From JAFDZO01 sp044226845 (GTDB taxonomy: Bacteria > Bacteroidota > Ignavibacteria > Tepidaquicellales > Tepidaquicellaceae): a DNA stretch of 64,000 bases. The DNA is taken from the NCBI GenBank assembly GCA_044226845.1, contig JBGAGG010000015.1:47776-111775 (forward strand), read 5' to 3'. The notes under the pieces are model-generated. The model was not told the DNA's origin, ran no database searches, and worked only from the letters and a program-made list of their open reading frames with translations. Made by a program: the position numbers and the translations under genes. Shown here piece by piece: positions 63,901-64,000 of this stretch (within the stretch, counting starts at the first letter, position 1; the number at the start of each line of letters is the position of its first letter).

Positions 63901-64000
63901 CGGTTGCATTTATAACGCATGAGTCGGTTTCAGTAGTGTTGCCGGAAATGGAAATTGTTATTGCGCCTGTATGCGTGCCTGCATTGATAGCATTGAATGC
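57905..64000 (-). CDS. Giant right-handed beta-helix surface protein with T9SS sorting domain (5' end beyond window)
   Basis: The frame is open from the stop at 57905 to the last base of the window; upstream of the Met codon at 63868 it continues with AFNAINAGTHTGAITISISG and VINATGTGSASYSSITM, so the start lies outside. More than 2030 residues are visible. It consists of parallel beta-helix units (WSITNNKFYQTG, NVRIANNTVRNVTAGNSS, NFTISGNSIGGSAV, LNVINNQISL) with embedded Ig-like pieces, then an FN3-like module (LPVELSSFTEAVERRNVKLN) and the T9SS tail NYPNPFNPTTKINYDLPFDS to MKMVLVK. It shares its C-terminal ~200 residues with 53686-57531. It is probably a very large adhesin or matrix protein at the surface. 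Confidence 0.88.
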   Translation of the reverse strand, partial: AFNAINAGTHTGAITISISGNTTETDSCVINATGTGSASYSSITMSPTGGAARTIQGNINGNFIVFNGADNFTINGLNSGGNSLTISNSNAGLLATTLRFFDDASGNTVTNCAIKGSSISNLLGTIQFQRGTTTGNDNNTISACDIGPEGAALPFCAIYSTGLNVSVANNNNTITGCNIFDYFSAASISYGILLTSTGNSSWSITNNKFYQTGSRTFTTGNIHPTISILTGTGYVVTGNTFGFASNSGTGTYTMLGAVANRYTGITGTFSPGTNRISNNTFRSFLLSTTSGATTTTGLWCAVNITAGAASIDSNTIGDGGSNNSITVISTTNLGIVIPICSQTSGGNVSIQNNSIGSVTCKGSAAGIGTGFTGINIRTGGIGFNLTLANNLIGSNTQANSIYSSDTLATATGERIMIGMSVAAGWTGNVRIANNTVRNVTAGNSSVRFTGTTSTFTGIECASIGGASGAVTIDSNTVRDINVYQSLTTTSTSTTTGIVSSGSVVSQPLNIRRNIVRDITTSSASISATLLGISITGASDAYNCSDNTIFNLNCAHSTAANVNKGISTSSFGAGTSVITRNLIYNTTIASSSVTAQHQGIFINNASPLGITTISNNMISLGSTVTANQIIYGINEDNALGVIINIWFNSVYIGGAATSNTSLTACLRKGNGSTTMNVESNIFYNARTFTGAGNLGFGMICTITTNLTSNYNNVYTPGANGCTARNTSTTDYTTLTAWRTANPTLDIYSFSVNPLFVNPSASTPDLHLQDPNPQSKAGGTNASVLVDFDGNTRPSTAGQRPDIGADESNFTTTPGNMDYQAPLVTINSFIPLSNFLAIGSRTLTGFAKITDNGTVGSGANAPRIYYRRVGIDPDNFTACFSGGNNSGGATGWRYTTATGNTGDDYDFSIDFTLLNGGSVSAGNQIGWFIAAQDLSTATSLENYVTNQSGGIATVSPPINNLTTPFGTSTANYLFSITTAISGVLTVGTGGTYPNLTGASGLFNAINTSALTSNIYVSVLSNLVEPGTVALNQFSAPYSIQIRPSGSLTTRLIEGTTVGTGLPMIDVAGADRVSFNGADSATSTGQYFRFVNNNVTPANTGPVFRFISDARRDSIRNCIIESNATTLANAMVLLGTTTNASGNDSISVDNCLFKQSAGTNVGRYFTAYSSTGSGSGSQRNSDNFITNCNFTGMLATSTVVVNISGTGNGDNWTISNNKFYNNVNFSVGHSVINVVNSSANNFTISGNSIGGSAVDRSGTYYGTTGSFQLTAINLTLGTTTASNVQGNTISNFGTTGISTSTQAFGISVLGGKVNIGTTLGNTLGGLANPWDTLRSGFDNGWINNGGSTDTVRIENNTIGNFADYSNGSDRLSGITCLSGVNIIKNNIIRDGKGLNTGTGILNLFTVKGILITSTVAGQIVEENTIYNLQNINPGSTVYTTSAIHFSAATGLSTISRNRIYNITSLGTGTGANAPINCGINNSGTASLNVINNQISLTSSTLEPNLRGIINNSTGNMTVLYNSVYIGGVCANTTNTSYCYLRVSSSNDTVRNNLFFNQRTGGANNYCMGVTSATNWTSGSANYNAYFPSSANQVGVIGAFTQQTFANWKINSLGDASSISTTGVSSANLFTSTASGNLNINPNNVESWYVNGFGTPITTPQVLNDYGTSSTVRSVSISTGATDIGSDEFTPLGAPPEVIASAQPAPGTTTTYTFMGRTIGHIDWGPGGDVPTSLEIKYYSGTNPPGSVGFPVANGYWQIFATGGSGFTYDITINFDDAIVGNIGNMEDIRLSKSEDGGATWNNFTVTGTASEQYELDTINNTVKVYGLTGFSIFALIDANAPLPVELSSFTEAVERRNVKLNWTVSSEHNNSGFDIERKESSSANNWSKVGNVSGAGTSSTPKNYSFTENNLNSGKYNYRLKQIDFNGNFRYYELAEEIEIGIPNKYEISQNYPNPFNPTTKINYDLPFDSKVQIKIFDMTGREVYQLVNQVQTAGYYTSQFNASALASGVYFYQINATGGKQSFVKTMKMVLVK

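Noticed and set aside
1..64000. CRISPR array
   Set aside because: No regularly spaced short direct repeats with unique spacers were seen. The repeated units present are coding paralogues, the tRNA halves and one 12/11-bp triplet.

Overview
The window is AT-rich and protein-dense. It most likely comes from the Ignavibacteria/Bacteroidota-Chlorobiota branch. The main reason is a set of secreted proteins (starting or ending at 18541, 19485, 21644, 23379, 46623, 57531 and 57905) whose C-termini carry the tail QNYPNPFNP-x-T-x-I-x-Y/F-x-L followed by a short beta domain ending in K. This is the type IX secretion (T9SS) sorting domain as seen in Ignavibacteria. Start regions rarely show a strong Shine-Dalgarno sequence, also usual for that group. 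Assignment below phylum level is inference.

Region 1 (1-11950, all minus strand, very AT-rich) looks like a conflict/immunity island. It encodes a TIR-TM protein (cut by the window edge), a deoxyribosyltransferase-fold/TPR protein resembling the N-terminal half of animal ASK kinases, a SLOG-type nucleotide sensor, a patatin phospholipase, a SEFIR-P-loop NTPase split by a frameshift at an A8 run, the remnant of a second patatin, a beta-helix protein, a 1075-residue patatin with C-terminal membrane helices, a GH25 lysozyme and a small membrane protein. An 828-bp gene-free stretch follows.

Region 2 (12779-17068, minus) is a tightly overlapping five-gene operon: a two-TM protein resembling abortive-infection membrane proteins, a Gfo/Idh/MocA oxidoreductase, an FMN split-barrel protein, a radical SAM enzyme and an unrecognised helical protein. 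I know of no described system with this composition. A divergent gene at 17275 encodes only the C-terminal TcB-binding end of a Tc-toxin TcA subunit.

Region 3 (18541-26592, minus) is a tandemly duplicated array of secreted FG-GAP/T9SS proteins and small secreted beta proteins. Their 3' ends are almost identical, which suggests recent duplication or gene conversion.

Region 4 (28590-42221, minus) is a probable surface-structure operon: a DUF1573 protein, three very large Cys-rich Ig-like secreted proteins, a tiny cytosolic protein, a DUF6624 protein and an outer-membrane barrel. Three of the large proteins share an N-terminal domain resembling the TANFOR type.

Region 5 (42458-64000) mixes T9SS surface proteins with a MalT/SARP-like STAND regulator at 46612-49797. 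Four members of an unrecognised helical family (N-terminal motif F-x-x-F-x-x-SP-Y/F-x-N) lie at 26765, 42458, 50527 and 52063, always next to secreted-protein genes.

Three dispersed, same-orientation repeats (28305, 49951, 57581) each contain the 3' half of a tRNA-Thr(UGU) gene, from anticodon loop to acceptor end, plus a conserved terminator and conserved upstream sequence. No tRNA 5' half is present at any of them. They look like attachment-site scars or a tRNA-derived repeat and may delimit mobile segments. There is no complete tRNA, rRNA, CRISPR array, integrase or transposase in the window.
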